A stretch of DNA of 6,006 nucleotides, taken from positions 1-6,006 of the forward strand of contig DEKS01000083.1 of assembly GCA_002354005.1 (NCBI GenBank), in the 5' to 3' direction. Under the pieces are notes generated by a model. The model did no database searches, was not told where the DNA came from, and saw only the letters and a list, made by a program, of their open reading frames with translations. The stretch's first letter is position 1; each line of letters opens with the position of its first letter. This stretch comes from Bacteroidales bacterium UBA2716. GTDB lineage: Bacteria > Bacteroidota > Bacteroidia > Bacteroidales > UBA932. The translations under genes and the position numbers were made by a program. Below, piece by piece: positions 5,306 through 6,006 of the stretch.

Positions 5306-6006
5306 AAAAGATAGCCGCCATTACCATGGTCCGTAACGACGATTTCTACCTGCGCAAGTGGGTGGAGTACTATTCCCGGGAACTGGGCGGAAAAGAGCAT
5401 CTGTATATCTTCTACGATGGTCTGGACCAGCAGGTGGCGCCCTTCTGCGCGGGCACGCATGCCTGCGCGGTGGAAAAGATAGGGACGCAGGTGGTATCGG
5501 CCGAGAAAGGCCGGCTCAAGTTCCTTTCCGGGAAGGCGGCGGAACTCCTTGCCGGCGGGTATGACCTTGTCATCGGCGTAGACGCAGACGAGTTTGTGGT
5601 GGTGGATCCCAAGCTGGAAAAAACCCTGCTGGAGTACCTGAGCGGCATCCGGGTGAACGGCTCCCTCTCGGCCCTGGGACTGGATTTCGGCCAGAAACTG
5701 GGCGAGGAACCGGACATCACGGAAGACAAACCCTTCCTGAACCAGCGGCATTATGCCCAGATTGGCACGCGTTATACCAAGCCGTCCATTTTGGCGGCGC
5801 CCCTTACCTGGGGCAGCGGCTTTCATCGGATCAAAGGACATAACTTCCATATAGCCAAGGATTTGTATTTGTTCCATTTTGGCTACTTTGACATGAAACG
5901 CCTGCAAGACCGCTTCCGGGATAAGGACCGTCTGGCACAGGGATGGGGTAAGCACATGCAAAAGCGCTCGCGCGCCATCCGCCTGGTGACGGAACTCAAG
6001 GCCCGC
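5302..6006 (+). CDS. Glycosyltransferase family 2-like protein (3' end missing)
   Basis: The frame opens with ATG at 5302, overlapping the uvrA stop in an ATGA, and is still open after 235 codons at the window edge. The start reads MKKIAAITMVRNDDFYLRKWVEYY; the MVRND...L..W..YY pattern is the opening of GT-A fold glycosyltransferases of the GT2-like group (Glyco_tranf_2_4 type). HLYIFYDGLD follows at 33-42, then VIGVDADEFVVVD at 90-102, whose DAD core (94-96) is the DxD-type motif expected to bind the metal and nucleotide-sugar phosphate. Later, GSGFHRIKGH and LYLFHFGYFDMKR fit the acceptor-side end of such domains. No signal peptide or membrane segment is visible, so it should be cytosolic. 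Substrate is unknown; a role in surface glycan assembly is inference. The 4-nt overlap suggests translational coupling to uvrA. Confidence 0.82.
   Translation, partial: MKKIAAITMVRNDDFYLRKWVEYYSRELGGKEHLYIFYDGLDQQVAPFCAGTHACAVEKIGTQVVSAEKGRLKFLSGKAAELLAGGYDLVIGVDADEFVVVDPKLEKTLLEYLSGIRVNGSLSALGLDFGQKLGEEPDITEDKPFLNQRHYAQIGTRYTKPSILAAPLTWGSGFHRIKGHNFHIAKDLYLFHFGYFDMKRLQDRFRDKDRLAQGWGKHMQKRSRAIRLVTELKAR

Noticed and set aside
5083..5961. Minus-strand open frame (292 codons) opposite the uvrA end and the glycosyltransferase gene
   Set aside because: The plus strand carries clear UvrA and glycosyltransferase motifs across the same bases; the antisense product shows no recognisable domain.

Overview
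The window looks like a Bacteroidota chromosome, most likely a GC-rich gut-type Bacteroidales. The evidence is an UpxY-type NusG paralogue, a UvrA with the phylum's typical reduced first zinc module, a tRNA gene without an encoded CCA, no convincing Shine-Dalgarno sites, and repeated matches to the Bacteroidota promoter pattern (TTTG/TTG, about 19 nt, then TAnnTTTG). Genus is not resolvable by eye.

Layout. Bases 1-131 hold no gene I can assign. From 166 to 1332 there is a lipoprotein with a TIM-barrel, glycosidase-like body, closed by tandem stops. Bases 1333-1555 form a GC-rich spacer with degenerate 51-bp direct repeats and two hairpins. A tRNA-Asp(GUC) gene lies on the minus strand at 1591-1665, with a clean promoter upstream (1697-1726) and a hairpin terminator right behind it (1556-1587). 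Its promoter is back-to-back with a plus-strand promoter that drives an UpxY/NusG-like antiterminator (1817-2443). That gene is followed 15 nt later by uvrA (2459-5305), which has its own -7 element over the upstream stop codon. uvrA overlaps by 4 nt (ATGA) a glycosyltransferase-like gene that runs off the right edge (5302-6006).

How it fits together. antiterminator-uvrA-glycosyltransferase reads as one co-directional unit, with probable extra initiation at uvrA. UvrA is the damage-recognition ATPase of nucleotide excision repair. The NusG paralogue and the glycosyltransferase are the kinds of genes normally found in surface-polysaccharide loci, so uvrA sits between two genes of a different theme.

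Most notable signal. A short interspersed repeat (CCCTCGACTTCGCTCGGGAT type) has entered the uvrA reading frame at about 4158-4230 and expanded as 21-bp units, adding about 20 residues in frame at the linker between the two ATPase halves. Also notable are promoter elements placed so close to start codons that several mRNAs should be leaderless or nearly so, and a repeat-containing frame that stays open for 63 codons after the lipoprotein's double stop. I found no CRISPR array, transposase or clear novel defence system.
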